A stretch of 64,000 nucleotides of DNA. It comes from Nostoc carneum NIES-2107. Its GTDB lineage: Bacteria > Cyanobacteriota > Cyanobacteriia > Cyanobacteriales > Nostocaceae. Every line of letters starts with the position of its first letter. The first letter of the stretch is position 1. The translations under genes were made by a program, and so were the position numbers. Under the pieces are notes generated by a model. The model ran no database searches. It worked only from the letters and a program-made list of their open reading frames with translations, and had not been told where the DNA came from. Shown here piece by piece: positions 1-9,676 of the stretch. The stretch is from the NCBI GenBank assembly GCA_002368155.1, contig AP018180.1, forward strand, positions 5,169,007 to 5,233,006. Reading direction: 5' to 3'.

Positions 1-1
1 T

Positions 2-541
2 TCTATTCAAATGAACCACGGCGCATCCGCTGCAACTGGAGATATTATTTGCTTTCTCCATGCAGATACTTGGGTTCCTGATGATTTGATTGCAGTGATT
101 GAGAAAACTTTAGCAGAGCCGCAAATCGCCTGTGGAGGTTTCATTTCGCTGATGGTAGGCTCTCACTATACTCGCTGGGGTATCTCTTTACACAACTACC
201 TCAAAACTTACTACGCTCCTCTACTGTTTAAACCTCACTTATTTTTTAAAGGCTTGCGCCTGTTGTTCGGCGATCAAGTTATGTTCTGTCGGCGAACTGA
301 CTTTTGGGATTGTGGCGGATTCGATGAGGCTTTACCAATTATGGAGGATGGAGATTTGTGCTTGAGACTAGTACAAAAGGGGCGAATTTCTTTAGTCAAC
401 CGCACAGTTCAAAGTTCAGATCGTCGGGTTGCACGTTGGGGAAGCTGGAAAGCTACCGCTATTTACCTTTATATCGGTATTTTGTGGGGAATTGGTGTTG
501 ATGCTAATTACCTCAAGCAATTTTATCAAGATATTCGCTGA
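2..541 (+). CDS. Glycosyltransferase family 2, 5'-truncated by window edge
   Basis: C-terminal part of a GT-A glycosyltransferase, which would move a sugar from a nucleotide-sugar donor onto an acceptor. The reading frame is open to the first base of the window (codons for Ser-Ile-Gln precede the first Met at 11), so the true start lies upstream. Visible features are an N-H-G-A-S segment like the Q-x-N-x-G-A region of this family, then FLHADTWVPDD, which carries the acidic H-A-D motif for metal and nucleotide-sugar binding. CGGFDEALPIMEDGDLCLR matches the G-G-F-D...E-D acceptor region. The segment near residues 150-165 is hydrophobic. The stop overlaps the convergent DUF547 gene by 16 bases. 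The H-A-D form resembles the TIGR04283 subgroup. The family is secure; the substrate cannot be read. Confidence 0.85.
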   Translation, partial: SIQMNHGASAATGDIICFLHADTWVPDDLIAVIEKTLAEPQIACGGFISLMVGSHYTRWGISLHNYLKTYYAPLLFKPHLFFKGLRLLFGDQVMFCRRTDFWDCGGFDEALPIMEDGDLCLRLVQKGRISLVNRTVQSSDRRVARWGSWKATAIYLYIGILWGIGVDANYLKQFYQDIR

Positions 542-1227
542 TTGAGGCTCCAGTCGTAGTCAAGATAAGATATTTTAGTTGCAGCATTTAATGGTAAATC
601 TGTTTTTAAATAGGAATTAATGTATTCTGGAATCGAAGACGCAACTTGTAAAAAATCCGAATGATACCACTTGAAAATTTTATTACAATAAAGTTTTTGA
701 CTATCAAAATCATAATAAACTTTTTGCGGATTGTTGATAAACCGATGGGCATCTTCATCTAATTGCTGCATCACTTGCTCAGGAAAATACGCTCCCGAAC
801 GCAGTAAAGGACAACCAAAAGAAGCGCAGACAATCGCAAAATGAATTCGCGGTTCTTTTAACTTATTTCTTAAAATTTGATGTTCGATTTGAGCAAGACT
901 ATAACGCTTGCCAAATATTTGATAAATTGGACGTTGAAAAAACCATAAAAAAGCTAGCCAATTAGGAATCCCTAAAAATTTTGGCAAAATGGATTTTAAG
1001 GGATATTGTTTTAAAATTGTGGAAATAGTAAATGCATTGTAGAGGTTAATCCACAATGCTAATTCTTCCATGACAGTGAGTTGAGAATTTAGATGTAAAT
1101 GCTTTTTGCTTTGTAACCAATCATCAAGCACTTGGGGTTGCTCTGTCTTCCAAGCAAGATAATCTACCCGACCTTTGCGATCAACATACTGATGCAGCAG
1201 CCTGTCCCAAGGTTCAAAATCAATCAT
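526..1227 (-). CDS. DUF547 domain-containing protein
   Basis: A 233-residue protein that fits the DUF547 family throughout. Recognisable blocks are the WINLYNAFTI segment near residues 58-67, the DUF547 core with HFAIVCASFGCPLLR around residues 127-141 (two conserved cysteines), and the downstream region ending in a D-Y-D-W segment. No signal peptide or membrane helix is evident, so it is probably cytoplasmic. The biochemical function of DUF547 is unknown; some family members are fused to glutaredoxin-like domains, and the conserved cysteines would fit a thiol role, but that is inference. Its 3' end overlaps that of the convergent glycosyltransferase. Confidence 0.85.
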   Translation of the reverse strand: MIDFEPWDRLLHQYVDRKGRVDYLAWKTEQPQVLDDWLQSKKHLHLNSQLTVMEELALWINLYNAFTISTILKQYPLKSILPKFLGIPNWLAFLWFFQRPIYQIFGKRYSLAQIEHQILRNKLKEPRIHFAIVCASFGCPLLRSGAYFPEQVMQQLDEDAHRFINNPQKVYYDFDSQKLYCNKIFKWYHSDFLQVASSIPEYINSYLKTDLPLNAATKISYLDYDWSLNQRIS

Positions 1228-1634
1228 AAATTACTTTGGAATTTGCGAACAAGACAATTGATATAAATTTAAATATGGTTGCAGGTCAAAGCATTTAAAC
1301 TTTGGAAATACACTAATATATATAACCATCTGTGCGAACTGTCTTTAAGTTTAGATTTTGGTAACAAATAAGTAAGTCGGTGGGAAAAATAAAACACCTT
1401 GCTAAAGGTAAACACAGCTAAAATCCTCTTTATTCTTAGCTTGAAAGTACTGATTTCTGATGACTAATGACTAATAACCAATGACCAATGACCAATAACA
1501 GCTATCTTTAATTGCACCGCTCTAATTATTTTTATCCCTAAACTCCATAAAAAAAGAAAGAAGATGTAAAAGTATCTCCTTTCTTGACCTTTTATTTGAT
1601 GAATTAATCTTCGCTCAGGACTGAGTACTCCGAG

Positions 1635-1952
1635 TTAACCTTCTTCTTGATTCTCAACTTTACGGCCAGGAGAAGATTCATACAAAGCATCTAGCTGTTG
1701 GCGAGCATCTTCGACATTGATTGACCGCATCACTAATAATGGTTCTTTAATTAAGTTACCTGCATTATCTAATAATTCTGGATGTGGCGGAAAATGCTTG
1801 TTAACGGAGGGATAGCCATATCTCCCCTGGTTTCTAGGTGCTGGATAATTGCGCTCTCGATCAAAACTGAACATGATCAGATTGCGAATTAGATTAGCAA
1901 CAGCAATAACGGCAAGAATTGTAAAAGCAAGAATGTAAAGCAGGTGTAACAT
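1635..1952 (-). CDS. DUF2973 domain-containing small membrane protein
   Basis: About 105 residues with one N-terminal membrane helix (residues 2-20, LHLLYILAFTILAVIAVANL), then a soluble tail with Pro/Arg-rich and HPELLD segments. The frame continues upstream to 1976, but the ATG at 1952 is preferred because a strong ribosome binding site (GGAGG, eight bases upstream) precedes it and the membrane helix then starts the protein. It matches the cyanobacterial DUF2973 family. A DUF2605 gene follows upstream on the same strand, a pairing I recall from other cyanobacteria. Function unknown; a membrane-anchored small protein facing the cytoplasm is likely. Confidence 0.75.
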   Translation of the reverse strand: MLHLLYILAFTILAVIAVANLIRNLIMFSFDRERNYPAPRNQGRYGYPSVNKHFPPHPELLDNAGNLIKEPLLVMRSINVEDARQQLDALYESSPGRKVENQEEG

Positions 1953-2235
1953 CGGGTTATCCTCCAGAGGAAGCAAGTTCTAAAAGTTTTTACTGTAACT
2001 TTTCGCTTTACTAGTAATTAAAATTACAGATAGAGCGAATGGCTGAAGCACATTGATATGTCTATGTTTCGCAGGGGGGAATGTATTGACCGTTATTCAA
2101 AACACGGTAGCATGTTATACATTTTTTTCTGTTTTATTCAAAATTTATTAAGGATTGAGTACTAAATATCGAACCGAAATATTGCGTTGCTTTTTTAATT
2201 AAGTCTACCGAACTTAATGAAAAAAAACTTCACTC

Positions 2236-2553
2236 TCACACATCTCTTTCTTTATGGAAGCGTATTGCCACATTCCAGCATTCTGTCACTAACTCGTGCC
2301 AAGGCTTAATTGTTGCCATTTCAATACCAACCTGCCCATCAGTTGCACTGAACATCATCTTTGCTGTATTGAGTTCATCCTGGGCTTGCTGAATTCTGAG
2401 AAGCAAGTCTGATTTGTCTTGCTCACTCATAAATGATATTTGCTCGGTTTCCAGAAATTTACGCGATCGCGTAAACCAATACTGAAAATCCTCTAACAGC
2501 GGTTCCAATAAAGCTTTGAGCACTTCAGCCCCTGGTACATTTGAGTCTCGCAT
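2236..2553 (-). CDS. DUF2605 domain-containing protein
   Basis: A soluble protein of 105 residues, mostly alpha-helical, with the tryptophan-rich LLEDFQYWFTRSRKFLETEQ segment near residues 19-38 and a conserved end (KPWHELVTECWNVAIRF). This fits the cyanobacteria-specific DUF2605 family. It lies on the same strand as the DUF2973 gene with a gap of about 280 bases, so the two may be co-transcribed or only co-inherited. No catalytic motif is visible and the function is unknown. No clear Shine-Dalgarno sequence precedes the ATG. Confidence 0.75.
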   Translation of the reverse strand: MRDSNVPGAEVLKALLEPLLEDFQYWFTRSRKFLETEQISFMSEQDKSDLLLRIQQAQDELNTAKMMFSATDGQVGIEMATIKPWHELVTECWNVAIRFHKERDV

Positions 2554-3184
2554 AAATGAGAAGCATACGTCTATCTTTCTTTATAATATTAACCTTATTT
2601 ACAATTCTTAATATTATATTTTAATCCCTCCACAGATAGATGTAAAGCAAACTGTAGCTTCTGATACTTTTTTCTATTTTATCCTTATTCCCAAAGATTT
2701 GCATAGATCCTCCAATGAGAATGTTGCAAGTGAAATAATTATAAAAGCTAGAAAAAGTCAACTGCGATCGTTGTAAGGTAAATTCATTCGTAGGATAGAT
2801 TCTAATATTAAAGATATATTGAGAATTTTTGATTTTCTGTAAATAGAAAGTAAGTTTACATTGATCCCCTATGGTAAGTTCCTACAATTCCTTGCACGTA
2901 GTTTGTTTAAGCCTGTAGGTTGTGTTGAATCTAAGTGAGGTCAAGCTGCTTCTGCAAAATGCCAAATAGTCTTACTCAATACTTTTATTTAAAAATCAAA
3001 AATATAAAATTAAAATATTAAAAGCAAAATAATACCAATATAAAATTCAAGCAGGCAAAATTGCTGGGAATTGCTAGAACTGTTTGCGGTACAAAAGTTT
3101 AACCTAAAATCCAAAATCCCAAATTGGTATAACTCCCCTGGCTTCGGGAACCAGGAGTGTTAAACAAAATGCCTACCTGCATGA
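2554..3184. other. Intergenic region, AT-rich
   Basis: About 630 bases with no convincing gene. It is A/T-rich, contains the words TACCAATA near 3052 and TTGGTATA near 3125 that resemble loosely spaced ends of the local MITE family, and ends in the hairpin listed separately. Promoters for the DUF2605 gene must lie at the left end, but I cannot assign a box with confidence. Confidence 0.5.
3132..3158 (-). terminator. Hairpin downstream of PHP gene
   Basis: An imperfect inverted repeat (ACTCCCCTGG and CCAGGAGT around a CTTCGGGAA loop) sits 27 bases past the stop of the minus-strand PHP gene. The stem is stable and GC-rich, but the T-tract is weak. It may be a terminator or only a dispersed palindrome. 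Confidence 0.4.
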
Positions 3185-3871
3185 TTACAAACGCTGGAGT
3201 ATGTTTAAACCGTGGGTATCAGTACCGCAGGTATTGAAAAGACTGTATTCAGCAGCCAAATGTTGTATTTGTTCTGATTCTAAAGAACTTGGCCGCCAAG
3301 GGTTCGGGTTATTGTAAGCGTAGAAAGTTTCTACACCATCAATTCCTCTTTCAGCAGCAGCAGGTATTAAATCTAAGTGCGATCGCCTGTAGCGTGCTGG
3401 GTGAGCTAATACTGCTAATCCCCCCGCCTCATGAATTGCAGCAATGACATTATTTGCTTGATATTCTGTGCCTGTTGTGGCTTTTCTTTGCAAATAGGGT
3501 TTCATGCTATGGTGTTCTGGCTGGAAAGAGTAAGCCAGAATATGAACTTCCACCTCTAAAAGGTTGGCATTAATTTCTACACCACTCCATAGATGAGGAA
3601 TGGTTGCACCCGGATTATTCCATTTCCAGTCTTCTAACCAAGCTTTGGCAACTTGGTATCCACCAATACTATGATGATCAGTGATTGCTAGTCCTTGTAA
3701 ACCAATAGCGATCGCCTGTTCCATTAATGTATTTGGCTGCAATCTGCCATCAGAGTGGACAGTATGTATATGAAAATTAAATGACCTCGGACAACTTTGA
3801 GCATTAATATTTTGGAATACTTGCTTTAAAATTTCCGTGGAAGCTGAAGTCCGAGCAAAATTTACAACCAT
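3185..3871 (-). CDS. PHP-domain metal-dependent phosphoesterase
   Basis: A 228-residue PHP domain protein. Metal-binding motifs are visible: H-I-H at residues 34 and 36 followed by a T-V-H-S-D-G segment, ITDHHS near residue 80, and the later HPARYRRSHLDLI and GTDTHG segments. Such proteins hydrolyse phosphoester bonds; the stand-alone bacterial type related to YciV acts on 3',5'-nucleotide bisphosphates or short RNA ends, but the substrate of this one is inferred only. A GAGGGG ribosome binding site lies a few bases before the ATG, supporting this start. No signal peptide. It is a single gene between AT-rich gaps. Confidence 0.85.
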   Translation of the reverse strand: MVVNFARTSASTEILKQVFQNINAQSCPRSFNFHIHTVHSDGRLQPNTLMEQAIAIGLQGLAITDHHSIGGYQVAKAWLEDWKWNNPGATIPHLWSGVEINANLLEVEVHILAYSFQPEHHSMKPYLQRKATTGTEYQANNVIAAIHEAGGLAVLAHPARYRRSHLDLIPAAAERGIDGVETFYAYNNPNPWRPSSLESEQIQHLAAEYSLFNTCGTDTHGLNILQRL

Positions 3872-4333
3872 AACCCCTCAAAGACAAAAATACATTGTTC
3901 TCAACACAGGAACACGCTGCATATTTCTAGACGAGAAACCACCAACACCATAAGCTAGTGTTGGTCAGTATTTTCTCGAATTCGACCGCAAATTTTTCAA
4001 TATGTTAAGACTACGTTAGCAAATCTCAACGCTGACGGGCATGAGTATTTTCGATTGCATTTATCAGCATAGGTAACAAATAAGTCTAAACACTTATTCA
4101 TTGCATAGAGATTAGTTCACAGGTGACTGCAACAGCTAACAGTCAACTATCAACTGTCAACACAATTCAATATGCTTTGTTCGATGTGCAACAGCCGATC
4201 AATGTTCAATACTTTTCGGTTAAGGGTAAAAAAGCAAAGGGGAAAGGGAAAAGAAAATATCTTTAACCTTTTCCCCAAACCCAATGATGATGTAAAAATG
4301 CTTAACTGCGTAGTATTGAATGAATATTGTTAT
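3872..4333. other. Intergenic region between PHP gene and purM
   Basis: About 460 bases without a supported gene. A 60-codon frame starting at 4172 covers a repeat-like stretch (TTTTCGGTTAAGGGTAAAAAAG), a motif that recurs near 35436, 41488 and 53110, so I read it as an interspersed repeat and not a gene. The promoter of the PHP gene must lie in the left part. Confidence 0.5.
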
Positions 4334-5362
4334 TTAATCAAGCAATCCGACTAATGAATTGTCACCAGTAATTACTTCACCAATTGCAAAAGCAGGAATA
4401 TCTTGTGATTGAAAGAAGGTTATTACCTGGTCAGCACTATTTGGTGGGACTAATAGCACATAGCCAATACCCATATTGAAGGTGTTATACATTGCTTCAT
4501 TATTCACCCCTCCAGCTTCAGCTATCCACTGAAATAGTGGGGGAGTTGTTAAACTCTGGCGATCAATTTTAATAGCTTGACCTGTGCTTAAACATCTGGG
4601 TAAATTTTCTGGTAACCCACCACCTGTAATATGTGCCATACCGTGAATTTCTAAACCAGCTTGACGTGCAGCTAGGATAGGTTTGACATAAATACGGGTC
4701 GGTTTGAGGAAAGCTTCTGCAATGGTTTCGCCACCTAATAATTCTGGGCGTTCATTCCAATCGAATTTGCGATCGCTCACAATCTTCCGTACTAAACTTA
4801 AGCCATTACTATGCACACCAGAACTAGCAAGAGCGATCGCAACATCTCCTACTTGCACCTGGGAACCATCTAGCATCTGGCTTTTTTCTACAATCCCTAC
4901 ACAAAATCCAGCCAAATCATACTCACCGACTTGGTAAAAACCAGGCATTTCTGCAGTTTCCCCCCCCAGCAAAGCACAACCAGCTTGCTGACAACCAGCC
5001 GCAATTCCCGCAACTACCTCAGTTAATTGCTCTTTATCCAGCTTACCTGTTGCCAAATAATCCAAAAAAAACAGTGGTTCTGCTCCAGATGTGAGCACAT
5101 CATTAACGCACATCGCCACCAAATCAATACCTACTGTATCGTGGCGATTGAGAACTTGAGCAATTTTGAGCTTTGTCCCAACACCATCTGTTCCAGAGAC
5201 TAATACTGGTTCCTTAAAACCCCCTGGAAGCTGAAAACAACCACCAAAACCACCCAGTCCACCAAGTACTTCTTTTCTAAAAGTACTGTGAACCAAATTG
5301 CGAATTTTATCTACAAAGGCTCGCCCAGCCTCAACATCTACCCCAGCGTCCCGATAATCCAT
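4334..5362 (-). CDS. purM: Phosphoribosylformylglycinamidine cyclo-ligase (AIR synthetase)
   Basis: Fifth step of purine synthesis: ATP-dependent ring closure of FGAM to aminoimidazole ribonucleotide in the cytoplasm. The 342 residues match the usual length. Family landmarks in order: [13 protein letters not shown] at the N-terminus, [70 protein letters not shown] and [13 protein letters not shown]. The first Met is the conserved start of the family (MDYRDAG). No other pur gene is adjacent, so it is a dispersed gene as in many cyanobacteria. Function is secure. Confidence 0.97.
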   Translation of the reverse strand: MDYRDAGVDVEAGRAFVDKIRNLVHSTFRKEVLGGLGGFGGCFQLPGGFKEPVLVSGTDGVGTKLKIAQVLNRHDTVGIDLVAMCVNDVLTSGAEPLFFLDYLATGKLDKEQLTEVVAGIAAGCQQAGCALLGGETAEMPGFYQVGEYDLAGFCVGIVEKSQMLDGSQVQVGDVAIALASSGVHSNGLSLVRKIVSDRKFDWNERPELLGGETIAEAFLKPTRIYVKPILAARQAGLEIHGMAHITGGGLPENLPRCLSTGQAIKIDRQSLTTPPLFQWIAEAGGVNNEAMYNTFNMGIGYVLLVPPNSADQVITFFQSQDIPAFAIGEVITGDNSLVGLLD

Positions 5363-5458
5363 TCCTGACTGCTTCCTGACGGCACTGTTATCAATTCTTT
5401 ACAGACATAAACCATCATCACATATCTTTACAGCTGTAGTCATTTGTCATTTGTCATT

Positions 5459-5606
5459 TGGTAATGAGTAATGAGTAATGAGTAATGAGTAATGAGTAAT
5501 GAGTAATGAGTAATGAGTAATGAGTAATGAGTAATGAGTAATAGGAATTTTCCCCTTGTCCCCAGTCCCCAGTCCCCAGTCCCCAGTCCCCAGTCCCCAT
5601 TCCCCA
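5459..5606. repeat. Heptameric short tandem repeats (TAATGAG)n and (TCCCCAG)n
   Basis: About eleven consecutive copies of a 7-base unit (GTAATGA) run from 5461 to 5541, followed by about five copies of CCCCAGT up to the end of the mrdA gene. This is the STRR type of repeat typical of heterocystous cyanobacteria. Confidence 0.95.
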
Positions 5607-5609
5607 AAC

Positions 5610-7427
5610 TCACTTTTTAGCTGATACTTTCTGATATTTCCCTGGATACTTCCGCTGGAAATATTCTTCCATAATTTCTACAATCATGGGGGCAGCAACG
5701 CTACCGCCACCACCACCAGAATGCTCAGCAAAGGCTACTATTAATAACTCTGGCTTATCAGATGGGGCATAAGCACCAAACCAAGCATGATTTTGTTTAA
5801 CACCACGTTTCCAGGCTTCGGCTGTACCACTTTTACCCGCTACAGGGGGAAGTGTTGGTTTATTTAAAGCTTTACCTGTACCATCAGATACCACTTTCCG
5901 CAAACCTTCGCGGAGTATTTTAATAGTTTCTGGCTTCATATTTAACGCTGAACGCCAGCTTTTTGCTTCTTCATTGTCCTTGAGTAAATGAGGTTGGACG
6001 CGATCGCCACCATTAGCAGGTACAGCAAACATCACCGCCACTTGCAGAGGTGTGGTTTGTAAAGCACCTTGACCAATGGACATATTGATGCTGTCGCCTA
6101 CAGTCCAAGGCATTTTCCAGACTTTCTGCTTCCATGTCTCATCGGGAACTAAACCTTTAGTTTCTTCGGAACTAAATTCAAAGCCTGTTTTTTCGCCAAA
6201 TCCATATTTACGAGTCCACTCAATCAAAGTCGGGCCGCCAACTGCTTTACCAATTTGATAAAAGAAGGTATCACTACTCCACTGCATTGCACCAACAAAA
6301 CCCAAAGGCCCAAATCCGGCGTGGTTCCATTCACCAAATGTAGTACCGCCAATATTTAAGGAACCGTAGGTTTGTAGCACAGTATTGGGAGAAAATTTAC
6401 CAGATTCCAATCCCGCAGTCGTGGTCACAATTTTAAAAGTACTGGCTGGTGGAAAAGCACTGAGGGCGCGATTGACTAAGGGATGTTCTGCGCCTTGTAC
6501 TGTTTCCCAGTCTTTTTGGGAAACTTTTTGTTTAGAAAAAATATTAGGATCAAATGTAGGGTGAGACACCATTGCTAAAACAGCACCATTTCTAGGGTCA
6601 AGGGCCACGATCGCACCATTGCGATTACCCAAAGCTTTTTCTGCTGTTTTTTGCATCTCTAAATCAATAGTTAAGTGCAAATCTTTACCAGCCTTAGCCT
6701 GTTTTTCTCCCAAAACCCGTAGCGGCCGACCAGCACCATCTACTTCTATCTGTTGACCTCCCCATTCGCCTCTTAGCAAATTCTCATAAGCTTTTTCAAC
6801 TCCCATCTGCCCAATTACGTCTCCCAACTGATAGCCGTCTTGTCTCTTGTCTTTTAACTGTTCGGCAGTCAGTTCGCGAGTATAGCCCAGCACATGAGCC
6901 ACATCCTTACCCTGGGGATAATAACGTATTGCATCCAGATGTATTTCTACTTCTGAAAGTTCATTTTGATATTCCTTTAATGCTGTAATTTCTGCTTCGC
7001 TTAAATCACGGGCAATTCTGATCAGCGAGGAAGAGTTTCTACCCGCATCTTGTAGTTGTTTTTCTAAATCTGCTACAGGAATTTCCAAAATTTGAGATAG
7101 ACGTGCACCTACAACTGGCCAAGAAGGTTTAGTGTGAGCCATTGGCCACAAATAGACAGAACGAGAATAGCGAGTACTCGCTAACAGTTTGCCGTTACGG
7201 TCGAAGATGTTACCCCGTTCTGGTTGTTTAGGAATCATCCGAATCCGGTTTGATTCAGCTCGTTTGCGATGACTTGCTCCTTCGACTATTTGCAAGTACC
7301 CCAAACGCACACCTATACCACTTGTCAAGAGGAGCGTCAAGATAATTAAAAATTTGGGTTGAAAGTTCTGACCCACTGTACGTGTATTTTTGCCATTTCC
7401 CAGTGGACTTGGTTGCAATAATGCCAT
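5610..7427 (-). CDS. mrdA: Penicillin-binding protein 2, paralogue 1
   Basis: Class B transpeptidase that cross-links peptidoglycan, partner of a SEDS polymerase in cell elongation. It has 605 residues: a cytoplasmic N-terminus, one membrane anchor (about residues 26-44), the PBP dimer domain with the PERGNIFDRNGKLLA segment, and the transpeptidase domain. Catalytic motifs: STFK with nucleophile Ser329 and Lys332, SSD as the S-x-N equivalent in WSSDTFFYQ, and KSGT at 532-535. A second, very similar gene lies 199 bases upstream on the same strand with its Ser329 and Lys532 at identical positions. No rodA gene is adjacent. A heptamer repeat array follows the stop codon. Confidence 0.95.
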   Translation of the reverse strand: MALLQPSPLGNGKNTRTVGQNFQPKFLIILTLLLTSGIGVRLGYLQIVEGASHRKRAESNRIRMIPKQPERGNIFDRNGKLLASTRYSRSVYLWPMAHTKPSWPVVGARLSQILEIPVADLEKQLQDAGRNSSSLIRIARDLSEAEITALKEYQNELSEVEIHLDAIRYYPQGKDVAHVLGYTRELTAEQLKDKRQDGYQLGDVIGQMGVEKAYENLLRGEWGGQQIEVDGAGRPLRVLGEKQAKAGKDLHLTIDLEMQKTAEKALGNRNGAIVALDPRNGAVLAMVSHPTFDPNIFSKQKVSQKDWETVQGAEHPLVNRALSAFPPASTFKIVTTTAGLESGKFSPNTVLQTYGSLNIGGTTFGEWNHAGFGPLGFVGAMQWSSDTFFYQIGKAVGGPTLIEWTRKYGFGEKTGFEFSSEETKGLVPDETWKQKVWKMPWTVGDSINMSIGQGALQTTPLQVAVMFAVPANGGDRVQPHLLKDNEEAKSWRSALNMKPETIKILREGLRKVVSDGTGKALNKPTLPPVAGKSGTAEAWKRGVKQNHAWFGAYAPSDKPELLIVAFAEHSGGGGGSVAAPMIVEIMEEYFQRKYPGKYQKVSAKK

Positions 7428-7507
7428 AGGACGAATGTGTACTGCAAAATTAATATTTATTATCTATACAATTATGCTGCTTTGAAGTTCAGCATTTTAT
7501 AAGATTT

Positions 7508-7562
7508 CGGGGATAGGGGGTAATGGGTAATGGGTAATGGGTAATGGGGAATGGGTAATTGA
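7508..7562. repeat. Heptameric repeats (TAATGGG)n between the two mrdA genes
   Basis: About six tandem copies of a TAATGGG unit occupy the 199-base gap between the two PBP2 genes, followed by CTCCCTCAT and CCCATGCC short repeats to 7620. No gene. Confidence 0.9.
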
Positions 7563-7626
7563 TATTTTTTATTTCTCCCTCATCTCCCTCATCCCTCCAA
7601 TGCCCTATGCCCCATGCCCAAATAAT

Positions 7627-9465
7627 TTAGTCCCCAGTACTACCGCCATTCTGATTGCCTTCAGACACTGGTTTTTGATATTTGCCAGGATATTTATGCT
7701 GAAAATAGGCTTCTAGCACTTGTAAAGCCATAGGGCCGCAAACAGTACCACCATGATCTCCAGAGTTTTCACCAAAGCCTACCACTACAATTTCTGGCTT
7801 ATCGGTGGGTGCATAGGCTCCAAACCAAGTGTGATTTGGGCGACCAACACCTGCTTCGGCTGTACCACTTTTCCCTGATGCAGGGGCAATTGTCGGCACG
7901 TCTAAGCGCTTACCTGTACCTTCACTTACTACCTTCCGCAAGCCGTCACGTAGTACTTTGATGGTGCTGGGTTTCATATTTAATGACACTCGCCAGTTTT
8001 TGGCTTCCTCGTGGTCTTTGAGCAAATGCGGCTTCACACGGTATCCGCCATTAGCGGGGACTGAAAACATAATTGCTGATTGTAGCGGTGTCACCTGCAA
8101 AGCACCCTGACCAATTGACATATTGATGGTGTCACCTACAGTCCAGGGCATTTTAAATACTTTCTGCTTCCAGGTTTCATCAGGTACTAAACCTTTGGAT
8201 TCTTCATTGGGGAATTCAATTCCAGTTTTTTGCCCAAAACCATATTTGCGACTCCATGCAATCAAATCCGGGCCGCCTACTCTTCTACCAACTTGATAAA
8301 AGAAGGTATCACTACTCATAGCCAGAGCGCGAGGAAATCCCAAGGGGCCAAACCCGGCGTGGTTCCACTCCCCAAAGGTTACTCCTCCCACAGTTAAGGA
8401 ACCAAATGTTTGTAAGACGGTATCAGGTGAAAACTTACCTGTTTCTAAACCAGCTGAAGCCGTAATAATTTTGAAGGTACTGGCTGGCGGAAAAGCACTC
8501 AAGGCACGATTCACTAAAGGATGGTCTTTACCTTGGACACTTTCCCAATCTTTTTGCGACAGTTTTTGTTTAGAAAAAATATTGGGGTCAAAGGTGGGAT
8601 GAGAAGCCATTGCTAAGACCGCACCATTATTAGGGTCTATGGCGACAACCGCGCCTTGATATTTCCCTAAAGCTTGGTCTGCAGCTTTTTGCAAATTGAT
8701 ATCTATGGTCAAATGTAAATCGTTACCCGCTTTCGCTTGTTTTTCTCCTAAAACCCGAATCGGACGACCAGCGCCATCTACTTCTACCTGCTGACCACCC
8801 CATTCACCCCGGAGAATGTTTTCGTAGGCTTTTTCGACCCCCATTTGCCCAATCACATCTCCCAAACGATAGCCTTCCTGCTTCCTCTTTTCTAGCTGTT
8901 CAGGAGTTAATTCTCTGGTATAACCCAGTACATGAGCTAATGCCAAACCCTCTGGGTAATAACGCACAGCTTCTGTATTAATTTCTACTCCAGGTAGTTC
9001 ATTAGCATACTCTTTCAAAGCCGTAATTTCTGCTTCGCTAATATCACGAGCAATACGGACGAGCGAAGAAGAATTAGCACCTGCCAGTTTGAGCTTCTTT
9101 TCCATGTCATCCTGGCTAATGTTGAGAATTTTCTCCAATCTGGGCGCGACAATCGACCATGAAGGCTTGGTATGAGCCATCGGCCACAAATACACAGAAT
9201 GGGGATAGCGCGTACTAGCCAACAATTTACCATTCCGGTCGAAAATATTCCCCCGTTCCGGTTGTTTAGGAATCATGCGAATGCGGTTAGATTCGGCTCG
9301 CTGTCGCAGTTTTGGCCCTTCGACAATTTGCAAATATGCTAACCGAGCATCAATCACGGCCGTCATGATCAGCGTAAATATAATTAAAAATACTGATTGA
9401 AAACCACGACCAACTGTCCGTGTATCTTTTTTGCTACCTGGTAGAGCTGATGGGATAAAATCCAT
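7627..9465 (-). CDS. mrdA: Penicillin-binding protein 2, paralogue 2
   Basis: A second class B PBP2 of 612 residues, aligned with the downstream paralogue over its full length. It has a membrane anchor near residues 24-44, the PERGNIFDRNGKLLA segment of the dimer domain, catalytic STFK (Ser329), SSD in MSSDTFFYQ and KSGT at 532-535. Long stretches such as GDVIGQMGVEKAYEN are identical in both, while the region before KSGT and the C-terminal tail (EGNQNGGSTGD) differ. A tandem duplication is the simplest origin; all catalytic residues are kept in both, so neither looks decayed. It faces potA divergently across 211 bases. Confidence 0.95.
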   Translation of the reverse strand: MDFIPSALPGSKKDTRTVGRGFQSVFLIIFTLIMTAVIDARLAYLQIVEGPKLRQRAESNRIRMIPKQPERGNIFDRNGKLLASTRYPHSVYLWPMAHTKPSWSIVAPRLEKILNISQDDMEKKLKLAGANSSSLVRIARDISEAEITALKEYANELPGVEINTEAVRYYPEGLALAHVLGYTRELTPEQLEKRKQEGYRLGDVIGQMGVEKAYENILRGEWGGQQVEVDGAGRPIRVLGEKQAKAGNDLHLTIDINLQKAADQALGKYQGAVVAIDPNNGAVLAMASHPTFDPNIFSKQKLSQKDWESVQGKDHPLVNRALSAFPPASTFKIITASAGLETGKFSPDTVLQTFGSLTVGGVTFGEWNHAGFGPLGFPRALAMSSDTFFYQVGRRVGGPDLIAWSRKYGFGQKTGIEFPNEESKGLVPDETWKQKVFKMPWTVGDTINMSIGQGALQVTPLQSAIMFSVPANGGYRVKPHLLKDHEEAKNWRVSLNMKPSTIKVLRDGLRKVVSEGTGKRLDVPTIAPASGKSGTAEAGVGRPNHTWFGAYAPTDKPEIVVVGFGENSGDHGGTVCGPMALQVLEAYFQHKYPGKYQKPVSEGNQNGGSTGD

Positions 9466-9676
9466 AAGAAAAAATTAAGATTAAGAAATTAGTATTACTT
9501 GTATACACAACCCTAAAGGCTGCGACTCAGTATAAAACGCCAAAGAGTCAAGAAATTATCTTCCAGAACAATTGTTTTTCACGGATACAATTAAACCAAA
9601 GTGCCAGGGGTAGTTTGGTTAAAAGACTACATTATTGGGCACAATCACGTAAGATCATGGCATTTTACTAAGGATT

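Noticed and set aside
4172-4354. 60-codon frame before purM
   Set aside because: Crosses an interspersed TTCGGTTAAGGGTAAAA-type repeat and overlaps the purM end; no recognisable product.
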